This document shows positions 1 to 5,931 of a DNA stretch of 8,063 nucleotides, piece by piece (positions within the stretch are counted from its first letter, which is position 1; each line of letters opens with the position of its first letter). Made by a program: the position numbers and the translations under genes. Below the pieces are notes generated by a model. The model was not told where the DNA came from and ran no database searches. It saw only the letters and a program-made list of their open reading frames with translations. This DNA is from an uncultured bacterium (GTDB taxonomy: Bacteria; Gemmatimonadota; Gemmatimonadetes; Longimicrobiales; RSA9): NCBI GenBank assembly GCA_937995995.1, contig CALKIP010000318.1, positions 1-8,063 of the forward strand, written 5' to 3'.

Positions 1-110
1 GGCAATTTACTGAAGTTCTGAAAGAAACACAAGGCCCAAATACTGTGGGGGAATCAGGTAGGGTTTGGATAAATGTCGTGGTGACAAAGGTTTGTAGGGG
101 GACTGCCTCC

Positions 111-144
111 CGCCGGCGCGAACCGGCGTCTATTTGCGCGCCGG
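111..144. other. GC-rich hairpins upstream of the acs promoter
   Basis: Two mutually exclusive stems can form. One is CGCCGG (111-116) with CCGGCG (123-128), loop CGCGAA. The other is CCGGCGCG (113-120) with CGCGCCGG (137-144). The sequence after the first stem (TCTATTT) is only weakly T-rich. The structure lies upstream of the proposed acs promoter, so it may be the terminator of a gene outside the window. In such GC-rich DNA it could also be chance. Confidence 0.3.
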
Positions 145-155
145 GATGCGTGCTG

Positions 156-185
156 TTGCACGGCGGGCTGGCCGTCTGGTATCAT
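156..185 (+). promoter_or_regulatory. sigma70-like promoter for acs
   Basis: TTGCAC (156-161) and TATCAT (180-185) are separated by 18 nt. The -10 box matches TATAAT at five of six positions; the -35 box matches only in TTG. The predicted start near 192 would leave a leader of about 30 nt before the acs ATG. This is the best match I found in the 224-bp upstream stretch. No experimental support is available. Confidence 0.45.
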
Positions 186-213
186 GCTGGTTGGACCTCT
201 CTTCACACCCATT

Positions 214-220
214 AGGAGGA
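214..220 (+). promoter_or_regulatory. ribosome binding site of acs
   Basis: AGGAGGA lies 4 nt before the ATG at 225. This near-perfect Shine-Dalgarno sequence fixes the acs start and argues against the overlapping ATG at 184, which is in another frame. Confidence 0.9.
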
Positions 221-224
221 ACGC

Positions 225-2177
225 ATGGCCGAACGCGAGCAGGCACTGGCGGCACTACTCAGCGAGGAACGTCGCTTCAAGCCATCGACCGAGTTTCGGA
301 AGCGCGCGAATGCCCCGGACCCCGGGATCTACGAGCGTGCGGCCGCGGATCCGGAAGGGTTTTGGGAGCAGTATGCGAAGGAGTTGGACTGGTTCGAGCC
401 GTGGGATCAGGTCCTGGACTGGAAACCGCCGCACGCACAGTGGTTCGTGGGCGGCAAGCTGAACGCGGCATACAACTGCCTGGACCGGCACCTTTCGGGT
501 CCGCGGCGCAACAAGGCGGCGCTGATCTGGGAAGGTGAGCCGGGTGACACACGCGTCCTCACCTACTGGGACCTTTACCGGGAGGTGTGCAAGTTCGCGA
601 ACGTGCTGAAGGGGCTCGGCGTGAAGAAGGGCGACGTCGTCGCGATCTACCTGCCGATGATCCCCGAGGCGGCGATCGCGATGCTGGCGTGCGCCCGGAT
701 CGGCGCGCCTCATTCTGTGGTGTTCGGCGGCTTCTCCTCCGATAGTCTGCGGGATCGGATCAACGACGCAAAGGCGAAGGTCCTGGTCACGGCGGACGGT
801 GGCTTCCGCCGTGGGCGCGTCGTGGCGCTCAAGGGCGAAGCGGATGAGGCGCTGGAGGAGACGCCATCGATCGAGAACGTGGTGGTAGTCCAGCGCGGGA
901 CCGGTGGGGAAGCGCCCGTGCGGATGAAGAAGGGGCGCGACCACTGGTACCATGACCTGATGGGCAACGTGTCCGTGGAGTGCCCGCCGGAGCAGATGGA
1001 TTCCGAGGACATCCTCTACATCCTCTACACTTCGGGCACGACCGGGAAGCCGAAGGGCGTGGTGCACACGACGGGCGGATATCTCACGCACGTTCACGCC
1101 ACCAGCAGGCTGATCTTCGACCTGAAGGAAGAGGACTGCTACTGGTGCACGGCGGATGTGGGCTGGGTCACCGGGCACAGCTACATCGTCTACGGGCCAC
1201 TCGCCGCCGGCGCGACGGTGGTAATGTACGAGGGCGCACCCGACTGGCCGGACCGCGGCCGGATGTGGCAGGTCGTCGAGAAGTATGGTGTCACGATCTT
1301 CTACACGGCACCGACGGCGATCCGTGCGTTCATGCGTTGGGGCAACGATTGGCCGGCGAAGTACGACCTCTCCACCCTCCGCCTGCTGGGCACGGTGGGC
1401 GAGCCGATCAACCCCGAAGCGTGGGTCTGGTATCAGGAGACGATCGGCAACGGCCGCTGCCCGGTCGTCGATACCTGGTGGCAGACGGAGACGGGCGGGA
1501 TCATGATCTCGCCTCTGCCGGGGATCACCGAGACGAAGCCGGGGAGCGCGACCCTGCCGTTCCCGGGGATCGAGGCCGACGTCCTGAACGAGGAAGGTGA
1601 GTCGGCGCCGACCGGCTACCTCGCGATCCGCCGGCCGTGGCCGGGGATGATGCGCACGATCTACGGCGATGACGAGCGCTACCGGGAGACGTACTGGTCG
1701 AAGTGGCCGGATATCTACTTCGCCGGTGACGGCGCGAAGCGCGACGAGGATGGCTACTACTGGATCCTCGGTCGAGTGGACGACGTGCTCAACGTGGCGG
1801 GCCACCGCATCGGCACCATGGAGGTCGAGAGTGCACTGGTCGCCCACCCGGCCGTGGCCGAGGCCGCCGTCGTCGGGAAAACGCACGAGGTGAAGGGGCA
1901 GGCGATCGCGGCCTTCGTCACGCTGCGGGACGGCAATCGGCCGGGCTCCGAGCTCAAGGACGAGTTGAGGGCACATGTGGCCGACAAGATCGGCCCGATC
2001 GCGCGCCCGGACGACATCCTCTTCGCCGCCGACCTGCCGAAGACCCGTTCGGGCAAGATCATGCGACGGCTCCTCCGCGACGTGGCCGAAGGCCGCGCCC
2101 TCGGCGACACCACGACGCTCGCCGACCCCGCGGTCGTGGCCCGACTCAAGGAGGAGTACGAGGGGCAGGAGGCCTGA
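225..2177 (+). CDS. acs: acetyl-CoA synthetase (AMP-forming)
   Basis: The 650-residue product is a cytoplasmic enzyme of the ANL adenylating superfamily, EC 6.2.1.1. It converts acetate, ATP and CoA to acetyl-CoA, AMP and PPi through acetyl-AMP. The length is that of typical bacterial Acs. Seen in the sequence: the N-terminal Acs-type region, the phosphate-binding loop YTSGTTGKPKG (268-278), GTVGEPI (389-395), WWQTETGG (418-425), the hinge region GRVDDVLNVAGHRIGT (516-531) and the C-terminal PKTRSGK (605-611). The acetate-pocket residues known from Salmonella Acs (Val, Thr, Val, Trp) appear to correspond to V315, T316, V391 and W419, which favours acetate over larger acids. K611 is the catalytic lysine that in other bacteria is acetylated by Pat-type enzymes, so post-translational control is plausible. 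It is transcribed alone: no gene follows within 470 bp. I am very sure of the family and fairly sure of the substrate. Confidence 0.97.
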   Translation: MAEREQALAALLSEERRFKPSTEFRKRANAPDPGIYERAAADPEGFWEQYAKELDWFEPWDQVLDWKPPHAQWFVGGKLNAAYNCLDRHLSGPRRNKAALIWEGEPGDTRVLTYWDLYREVCKFANVLKGLGVKKGDVVAIYLPMIPEAAIAMLACARIGAPHSVVFGGFSSDSLRDRINDAKAKVLVTADGGFRRGRVVALKGEADEALEETPSIENVVVVQRGTGGEAPVRMKKGRDHWYHDLMGNVSVECPPEQMDSEDILYILYTSGTTGKPKGVVHTTGGYLTHVHATSRLIFDLKEEDCYWCTADVGWVTGHSYIVYGPLAAGATVVMYEGAPDWPDRGRMWQVVEKYGVTIFYTAPTAIRAFMRWGNDWPAKYDLSTLRLLGTVGEPINPEAWVWYQETIGNGRCPVVDTWWQTETGGIMISPLPGITETKPGSATLPFPGIEADVLNEEGESAPTGYLAIRRPWPGMMRTIYGDDERYRETYWSKWPDIYFAGDGAKRDEDGYYWILGRVDDVLNVAGHRIGTMEVESALVAHPAVAEAAVVGKTHEVKGQAIAAFVTLRDGNRPGSELKDELRAHVADKIGPIARPDDILFAADLPKTRSGKIMRRLLRDVAEGRALGDTTTLADPAVVARLKEEYEGQEA

Positions 2178-2430
2178 TCACACGGAGGCGCGGAGGGCAC
2201 GGAGAGGGTGGTTCCGTGCACCTTCGCGTTCCGGGCTGCCTTCTACTTGCACGGCTGAGTTCGTGGTCTCTCGCAGAGGGCGCTGAGGGGCGCGGAGTGA
2301 ACTTCCAGTCTCACGCAGAGCCGCGGAGGCGCGGTGGTGGGGCTGTCTGACCGGGGTGGGGTTTGCTTCCGGGTTGGGCAGCCCCTTCGCCTTTGGGTAG
2401 TCCACTCCTCCGCGCCCTCTGCGAGAAACG
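2178..2430. repeat. intergenic GCGGAG-type repeat cluster, direct and inverted
   Basis: The region just after acs contains several copies of a degenerate purine-rich motif, with GGAG/AGAG cores every 8-9 nt. Copies start at 2178 (CGGAG at 2183, 2191, 2200), 2269 (CAGAG 2274, CTGAG 2283, CGGAG 2293) and 2309 (CAGAG 2316, CGGAG 2324, CGGTG 2332). An inverted copy lies at 2403-2426. TCTCGCAGAGGGCGC (2269-2283) is perfectly complementary to 2412-2426 over 15 nt. An inner stem pairs 2339-2348 with 2376-2385 (ten pairs including two G-T). A further inverted fragment (CCGTGTCTCCGCGC) lies near 2488-2501. The transcript could fold into a long nested hairpin that may protect or end the acs mRNA. No T-tract follows it, so it is not a classical terminator. 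Confidence 0.6.
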
Positions 2431-2563
2431 GTGGCAGGCCCACGCCCCGAACCCACCCCATGCGCCCGGCGCCATCTCCACTGCCGTGCCGTGTCTCCGC
2501 GCTACGGGAAATGGCACAACCACGCGGCTTCCCGGGGTGTTACACCACCGTTTCACATACCCC
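2431..2563. other. intergenic stretch with no recognised gene
   Basis: Apart from the inverted repeat fragment near 2488-2501, I see no gene, RNA motif or terminator with a T-tract here. The frame of the downstream receptor stays open back to 2363, but the region lacks the codon pattern of the gene and precedes both the likely promoter and the signal peptide. I therefore treat it as non-coding. Confidence 0.5.
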
Positions 2564-2592
2564 TTGTTCACGCCGTCGATGCATCCTACCTT
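2564..2592 (+). promoter_or_regulatory. promoter candidate for the TonB-dependent receptor gene
   Basis: TTGTTC (2564-2569) and TACCTT (2587-2592) are separated by 17 nt, with a predicted start near 2599 and a leader of about 50 nt. The -10 box is a weak match to TATAAT, but the same hexamer TACCTT occurs at the metY promoter candidate (5603-5608). That recurrence raises its value slightly. Confidence 0.4.
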
Positions 2593-2637
2593 GTCGCGCG
2601 CAAACCCTGACGCCGGGGGGCGTCCGGACCTCAACCT

Positions 2638-2643
2638 AGAGGG
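2638..2643 (+). promoter_or_regulatory. ribosome binding site of the TonB-dependent receptor
   Basis: AGAGGG lies 4 nt before the ATG at 2648. It selects this start over the in-frame ATGs upstream (the earliest at 2363), which would place about 95 non-conserved residues before a clear signal peptide. Confidence 0.7.
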
Positions 2644-2647
2644 CTCC

Positions 2648-5377
2648 ATGATACATCGATCATCAAAGCTCCTGACATACTTTGGACTCGCGGTAATCTT
2701 CCTCTTTACCGCCGGCGAAGCCGCGGCCCAGTCGGTCGCGTCGGTGACCGGCCGGGTCGTCGATGAGAGTGGCGCGCCGGTGGGCGGTGCCCAGATCGTC
2801 GCGACCGATCAGCAGACGGGCCGCCAACTGGGCGCCTTCGCTCAGGACAACGGCCGCTTCACGATCGAGGGTCTGCGTGCCGGTGCGACCTACCGCATCG
2901 AGGCTCGCATGATCGGCTACGGCACGCGCGTCGTCGAAGGGGTTTCCCTCGCCGCCGGAGAGAGCCGGACGATCGACTTCACCCTCGGCAGCCAGGCGCT
3001 GGCGCTGGACGCGATCGAGGTCTTCGCCGAGCGCGCCATCGAGCGGCGCACGCCGGTCGCGTACACCGACGTCCGGTCGACGCAGCTCGAGCGGCAGCTC
3101 GGCTCGCGCGACATTCCGCTCGTCCTCTCGACGACGCCCAGCGTCTACGCGACGGCGCAGGGCGGCGGTGCCGGTGACGCCCGCATCAACGTGCGCGGCT
3201 TCAACCAGCGCAACGTCGCCATCATGATCAACGGCGTGCCGGTCAACGACATGGAGAACGGCTGGGTCTACTGGTCGAACTGGGATGGCGTGGGTGATGC
3301 CGCCGAGTCGCTCCAGATCCAGCGCGGCCTCTCCGCCGTGAACCTGGCCACGCCCTCGATCGGCGGCACGATGAACGTCGTGACCGAGGCCGCGGCGATG
3401 GACCCCGGCATCTCGTTCAAGCAGGAGTTCGGCAACGACAGCTTCCTGAAGTCGACGGCGCATGTGGCGACCGGTCTGATGGGCGACAAGTTCGCGCTCT
3501 CCGGCCTCCTCGCGCGCAAGACGGGCGACGGCTACTACGACGGCACCTGGCTGGATGCCTGGGCCTATCACGTCGCGGCCAGCTACATCATCAACGACGC
3601 CAACCGGCTCGAGTTCTTCGTGCTCGGCGCGACGCAGCGCCACGGGCAGAACCAGTACAAGCAGAACATCGCGGCGTACAGCCACAAGCTGGCCCGTGAG
3701 CTCGGCTTCTCGCAGGAGGCGCTGGACGCCTTCCCCGAGGCCGGCCGGCGCTGGAACGAGAACGTGAGCCCGGTCTCCTGCTCGTACAACGGCAAGCAGT
3801 CGACGGGTGGCGACACCTTCGATCGCTACGACTGCGGCTTCCTCAACGAGCGCGAGAACTTCTACCACAAGCCGCAGGTCAACCTGAACTGGTACTCGCA
3901 GCTCAACGACCGGATGATGCTCTCGACTGTCGCCTACTACTCGGGCGGCCAGGGCGGCGGCACCGGCACGGCGGGCAGCATGGTCTGGAACCAGGACGGG
4001 CTGCCGTCGCGCGTCGTCGACTACGATGCGACGATCGCACGGAACCAGGCGAATGCTGACGGCTCGCTCGGCATCCTGCGCAACAGCCGCAACAACCAGT
4101 GGACGATCGGCGCGATCTCGAAGCTGCGCGTCGACGTCTCCGAGCCGCTCTCGGTGCAGTTCGGCCTCGACTGGCGCACGGCGGAGATCGAGCACTTCTA
4201 CGAGGTCCGCGATCTGCTCGGCGGCGAGTACTACCGCGCCACCGGCGACAACGAGTTCTGGCCGGCCGAGGGCGTGCAGCTCCGTCACGGCGACAAGTTC
4301 AACTACTTCAACACGAACACCGTCGATTGGTGGGGCGGGTTCGCACAGGCCGAGTACGTGGCCGATCGCTTCACGGCCTACGGCATGGGTGGCCTGTCCA
4401 CGATCAAGTACTCGTTCACCGACCACTTCCGTCGGGCCGCACCCGGCTCGAACGACGAGTACTTCCTCGAGACCGACAACATCTGGGGCTACCAGGTCAA
4501 GGGTGGCGGTCTCTACAACGTGAGCAACCAGGTCGACGTCTTCGCCAATGCCGGCTTCGTCTCGAAGGTTCCGATCTTCGACGGCGTGATCGACGATGGC
4601 TCGGGCGTCATGAACCCCGATCCGAAGAACGAGACGTTCCTCTCGTTCGAGGCCGGGACCAACTTCCGCAGCGCGGATGGTCGTTTCACCGGTAAGCTGA
4701 ATCTCTATCGGACGACGTGGCAGGACCGCACGGTCACGCGCTTCGTGACGCTCGCGGATGGTGAAGGCGGTCTGGTCAACCTCCTCGGCCTCGATGCTCT
4801 GCACCAGGGTGTCGAGCTGGAGCTGGCCTACCAGCCGATGGATCTCTTCCGCCTCGATGCGGCGGCTTCTTTCGGTGATTGGACCTACACCGACGACGTC
4901 AGCGGCACGTACCGGCCGGAAGATAATCCGACGGACATCACGGAGTACAACTTCTACGTGAAGGATCTGAAGGTTGGCGATGCGCCGCAGACGCAGTTCT
5001 CGTACTCGGCCTCGCTCTTCCCGACCGAGGGGCTCTACATGCAGCTCGTCGGCAAGACGTTCACCAACCATTACGCGGAGTTCAACCCGGCGAGCCGCAC
5101 CGACGCGTCCGATCGGGGACAGAGCTGGAAGGTTCCCGGCTACACGGTCTTCGACCTGCACGCCGGCTACGACCTGCCGCTCACGAACTTCCCGGTGAAC
5201 GCCCGTATCTTCGCGAACGTGTTCAACCTGTTCGACGAGCTGTACGTGCAGGATGCGGTGGACAACTCGAGCTTCAACTCGTTCACCGGCAATGGCGTGA
5301 ACCATTCGGCCGACGACGCCGAGGTGTTCATCGGCCTGCCGCGGACGTTCAACATCGGGATCTCGGTCCGGTACTGA
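2648..5377 (+). CDS. TonB-dependent outer-membrane receptor with carboxypeptidase-regulatory-like N-terminal domain
   Basis: The 909-residue product is a beta-barrel uptake receptor of the outer membrane, powered by TonB-ExbBD. Residues 1-27 are a signal peptide: basic RSSK, a hydrophobic core, then EAAA before QS. Residues about 33-118 form a CarboxypepD_reg-like beta-sandwich (VTGRVVDESGAPVGGAQI), common in receptors of Bacteroidota and related phyla. Residues about 130-246 are the plug, with INVRGFN (180-186), INGVPVNDMENGW (194-206) and GGTMNVVT (239-246). The rest is the barrel, rich in alternating aromatic residues, and it ends ISVRY with the terminal aromatic residue expected for Bam recognition. 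Two cysteines, C378 and C396, sit in what looks like an extracellular loop and could form a disulfide. No SusD-like partner or transport gene lies next to it, so the substrate (siderophore, glycan, peptide or vitamin) cannot be told. It is a single-gene unit with its own terminator. Confidence 0.93.
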   Translation: MIHRSSKLLTYFGLAVIFLFTAGEAAAQSVASVTGRVVDESGAPVGGAQIVATDQQTGRQLGAFAQDNGRFTIEGLRAGATYRIEARMIGYGTRVVEGVSLAAGESRTIDFTLGSQALALDAIEVFAERAIERRTPVAYTDVRSTQLERQLGSRDIPLVLSTTPSVYATAQGGGAGDARINVRGFNQRNVAIMINGVPVNDMENGWVYWSNWDGVGDAAESLQIQRGLSAVNLATPSIGGTMNVVTEAAAMDPGISFKQEFGNDSFLKSTAHVATGLMGDKFALSGLLARKTGDGYYDGTWLDAWAYHVAASYIINDANRLEFFVLGATQRHGQNQYKQNIAAYSHKLARELGFSQEALDAFPEAGRRWNENVSPVSCSYNGKQSTGGDTFDRYDCGFLNERENFYHKPQVNLNWYSQLNDRMMLSTVAYYSGGQGGGTGTAGSMVWNQDGLPSRVVDYDATIARNQANADGSLGILRNSRNNQWTIGAISKLRVDVSEPLSVQFGLDWRTAEIEHFYEVRDLLGGEYYRATGDNEFWPAEGVQLRHGDKFNYFNTNTVDWWGGFAQAEYVADRFTAYGMGGLSTIKYSFTDHFRRAAPGSNDEYFLETDNIWGYQVKGGGLYNVSNQVDVFANAGFVSKVPIFDGVIDDGSGVMNPDPKNETFLSFEAGTNFRSADGRFTGKLNLYRTTWQDRTVTRFVTLADGEGGLVNLLGLDALHQGVELELAYQPMDLFRLDAAASFGDWTYTDDVSGTYRPEDNPTDITEYNFYVKDLKVGDAPQTQFSYSASLFPTEGLYMQLVGKTFTNHYAEFNPASRTDASDRGQSWKVPGYTVFDLHAGYDLPLTNFPVNARIFANVFNLFDELYVQDAVDNSSFNSFTGNGVNHSADDAEVFIGLPRTFNIGISVRY

Positions 5378-5409
5378 TCGAGCCCGACGGCCGTGATGTG
5401 GCCTGAGGA

Positions 5410-5450
5410 GTGCCCCACTGCCTTCCCGGCAGTGGGGCACTTCTTTTTTT
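5410..5450 (+). terminator. Rho-independent terminator of the receptor gene
   Basis: A 13-bp perfect stem pairs 5410-5422 with 5428-5440, loop TTCCC, followed by TTCTTTTTTT (5441-5450). It lies 33 nt after the receptor stop codon and separates the receptor from the metY leader. Confidence 0.95.
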
Positions 5451-5578
5451 CATCCACCTATACCGGCGCCCGCGACTACCAAAGGACTCGGGTGAATTCG
5501 GAATCGGGCACGCACAGGCGTACAGGTATGCGCATGGCCCCGATCGGATTCCATGCACCTACGGATCGCGGGTCGGTC

Positions 5579-5608
5579 TTGACATTTTGCCCCGCAACCC
5601 GATACCTT
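5579..5608 (+). promoter_or_regulatory. promoter of the metY leader transcript
   Basis: A perfect TTGACA (5579-5584) is followed after 18 nt by TACCTT (5603-5608). Transcription would begin near 5615, about 12 nt before the SAM-II aptamer. That is the expected position for a riboswitch-controlled transcript. Confidence 0.6.
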
Positions 5609-5625
5609 TCCGCTTCACAGTCGAA

Positions 5626-5677
5626 TCCGTGGTGATTTGCCGCCGCTTGCCGCCACGTAAAACAAGGTGCTAAAGAG
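5626..5677 (+). ncRNA. SAM-II riboswitch aptamer upstream of metY
   Basis: The stretch matches the SAM-II (metA-type) consensus as I remember it: GTGGTGATTTG, then CTTGC, CCACGT, an A-rich run, ACAAG and GCTAAAG. Stem P1 pairs 5628-5632 (CGTGG) with 5653-5657 (CCACG). The pseudoknot is P2a, 5641-5643 with 5667-5669 (with one G-T pair), and P2b, 5646-5649 (CTTG) with 5663-5666 (CAAG). SAM-II aptamers bind S-adenosylmethionine and repress methionine synthesis genes. The gene controlled here, metY, fits that role. The aptamer lies just downstream of a promoter and just upstream of a terminator hairpin (5681-5719), so control is likely at transcription termination rather than at the ribosome site, which is more than 240 nt away. 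Confidence 0.9.
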
Positions 5678-5680
5678 CGT

Positions 5681-5719
5681 CGCCCGGCGGCATGCGCTGC
5701 CCGGGCGTTTCGTGTTTTT
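5681..5719 (+). terminator. riboswitch-linked terminator of the metY leader
   Basis: The lower stem pairs 5681-5687 (CGCCCGG) with 5701-5707 (CCGGGCG). Three more pairs (5690-5692 with 5698-5700) follow a two-base bulge, with loop TGCGC. TTTCGTGTTTTT (5708-5719) follows. The T-tract is interrupted, so strength is uncertain. GGCGGCA (5686-5692) in the 5' half is fully complementary to TGCCGCC at 5648-5654 and again at 5638-5644 in the aptamer, giving an antiterminator that excludes aptamer folding. SAM binding would therefore favour termination. Confidence 0.65.
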
Positions 5720-5739
5720 GGAGCAAATCCGCGATAACG

Positions 5740-5838
5740 ATGACGCACGTGATCCAGGCCACCCGCATGATGTGCATGTGCATGATGACGGCTCTCCCCG
5801 AGGGAGAGGCGGGCGGGCGCGTGCGTGTCTTGAAGTAG
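5740..5838 (+). CDS. metY leader peptide with Met/Cys stalling run
   Basis: A 32-codon ORF, ATG 5740 to TAG 5836-5838, encodes MTHVIQATR, then MMCMCMM at residues 10-16 (5767-5787), then a Gly/Arg-rich end. Five Met and two Cys in seven consecutive codons is the mark of a transcription-attenuation leader such as those of trp, his and leu operons; here the codons match the product pathway of the next gene (homocysteine and methionine synthesis). The control codons end 4 nt before a hairpin (5792-5808) that hides an antiterminator strand, and a strong terminator follows. Weak point: the only Shine-Dalgarno-like GGAG (5720-5723) is 16 nt from the ATG. Other possible starts are ATG 5767 (AGG 8 nt upstream) or in-frame ATG 5692 inside the upstream terminator; neither has a good site. 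The peptide itself probably has no function beyond its translation. Confidence 0.7.
   Translation: MTHVIQATRMMCMCMMTALPEGEAGGRVRVLK
5792..5813 (+). promoter_or_regulatory. anti-antiterminator hairpin and antiterminator strand of the metY attenuator
   Basis: CTCTCCC (5792-5798) pairs perfectly with GGGAGAG (5802-5808) around loop CGA. The strand 5802-5813 can instead pair with the terminator arm 5875-5886: ten Watson-Crick pairs, one G-U and one mismatch (G5809 with G5879). A ribosome stalled on the last Met codons would cover the start of 5792-5798 and free the antiterminator strand. A ribosome that reaches the stop at 5836 would let the small hairpin and then the terminator form. Confidence 0.65.
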
Positions 5839-5850
5839 CGTACGATCTGA

Positions 5851-5866
5851 CCGAGCACCGACTCGG
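5851..5866 (+). other. small hairpin between the attenuator arms
   Basis: CCGAG (5851-5855) pairs with CTCGG (5862-5866), loop CACCGA. It lies within the loop that the antiterminator pairing would close and may shorten the distance between its arms. The stem is short and could be chance. Confidence 0.35.
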
Positions 5867-5873
5867 CACCCCG

Positions 5874-5908
5874 ACCCGGCTCTCTCGATCGAGAGAGCCG
5901 GGTTTTTT
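5874..5908 (+). terminator. attenuator terminator before metY
   Basis: A 13-bp perfect stem pairs 5874-5886 with 5891-5903, tetraloop GATC, with an uninterrupted run of six T (5903-5908). It ends only 24 nt before the metY ATG and lies after the receptor gene's own terminator, so it must stop transcripts that begin in the metY leader. That position marks it as a regulated attenuator rather than a gene-end terminator. Confidence 0.92.
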
Positions 5909-5920
5909 CATTTCAACGTC

Positions 5921-5925
5921 AGGAG
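5921..5925 (+). promoter_or_regulatory. ribosome binding site of metY
   Basis: AGGAG lies 6 nt before the ATG at 5932, an optimal spacing. It is outside both terminator hairpins and unpaired in the structures I can draw, which supports control by termination rather than by hiding this site. Confidence 0.85.
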
Positions 5926-5931
5926 CGACGG

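Noticed and set aside
74..86. TGTC-N5-GACA inverted repeat as an operator for acs
   Set aside because: Four-base arms occur often by chance, and the site is 70 nt upstream of the proposed -35 box. I cannot link it to any regulator family.
3..215. Open frame running in from the left edge to TAG 213-215, possibly the end of an upstream gene
   Set aside because: About 70 codons without a stop, but codon use does not resemble the neighbours. The frame runs through the acs promoter and hairpins, and no domain is recognisable.
255..1976. 573-codon open frame antisense to acs
   Set aside because: It is a shadow of the conserved acs frame. The product is Arg/Pro/His-rich without a family, and it has no ribosome site.
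2363..2647. N-terminal extension of the receptor to ATG 2363
   Set aside because: The extension would put 95 residues in front of a good signal peptide and overlap the promoter candidate. AGAGGG 4 nt before ATG 2648 supports the shorter form.
2663..5440. 925-codon open frame antisense to the TonB-dependent receptor
   Set aside because: It mirrors the receptor's codon bias in GC-rich DNA. Its product is low-complexity in Val, Arg, Glu and Asp with no recognisable domain, while the + strand frame encodes a clear receptor.
5792..5808. CTCTCCC/GGGAGAG hairpin as an independent terminator
   Set aside because: No T-tract follows. It fits better as the small hairpin that hides the antiterminator strand.
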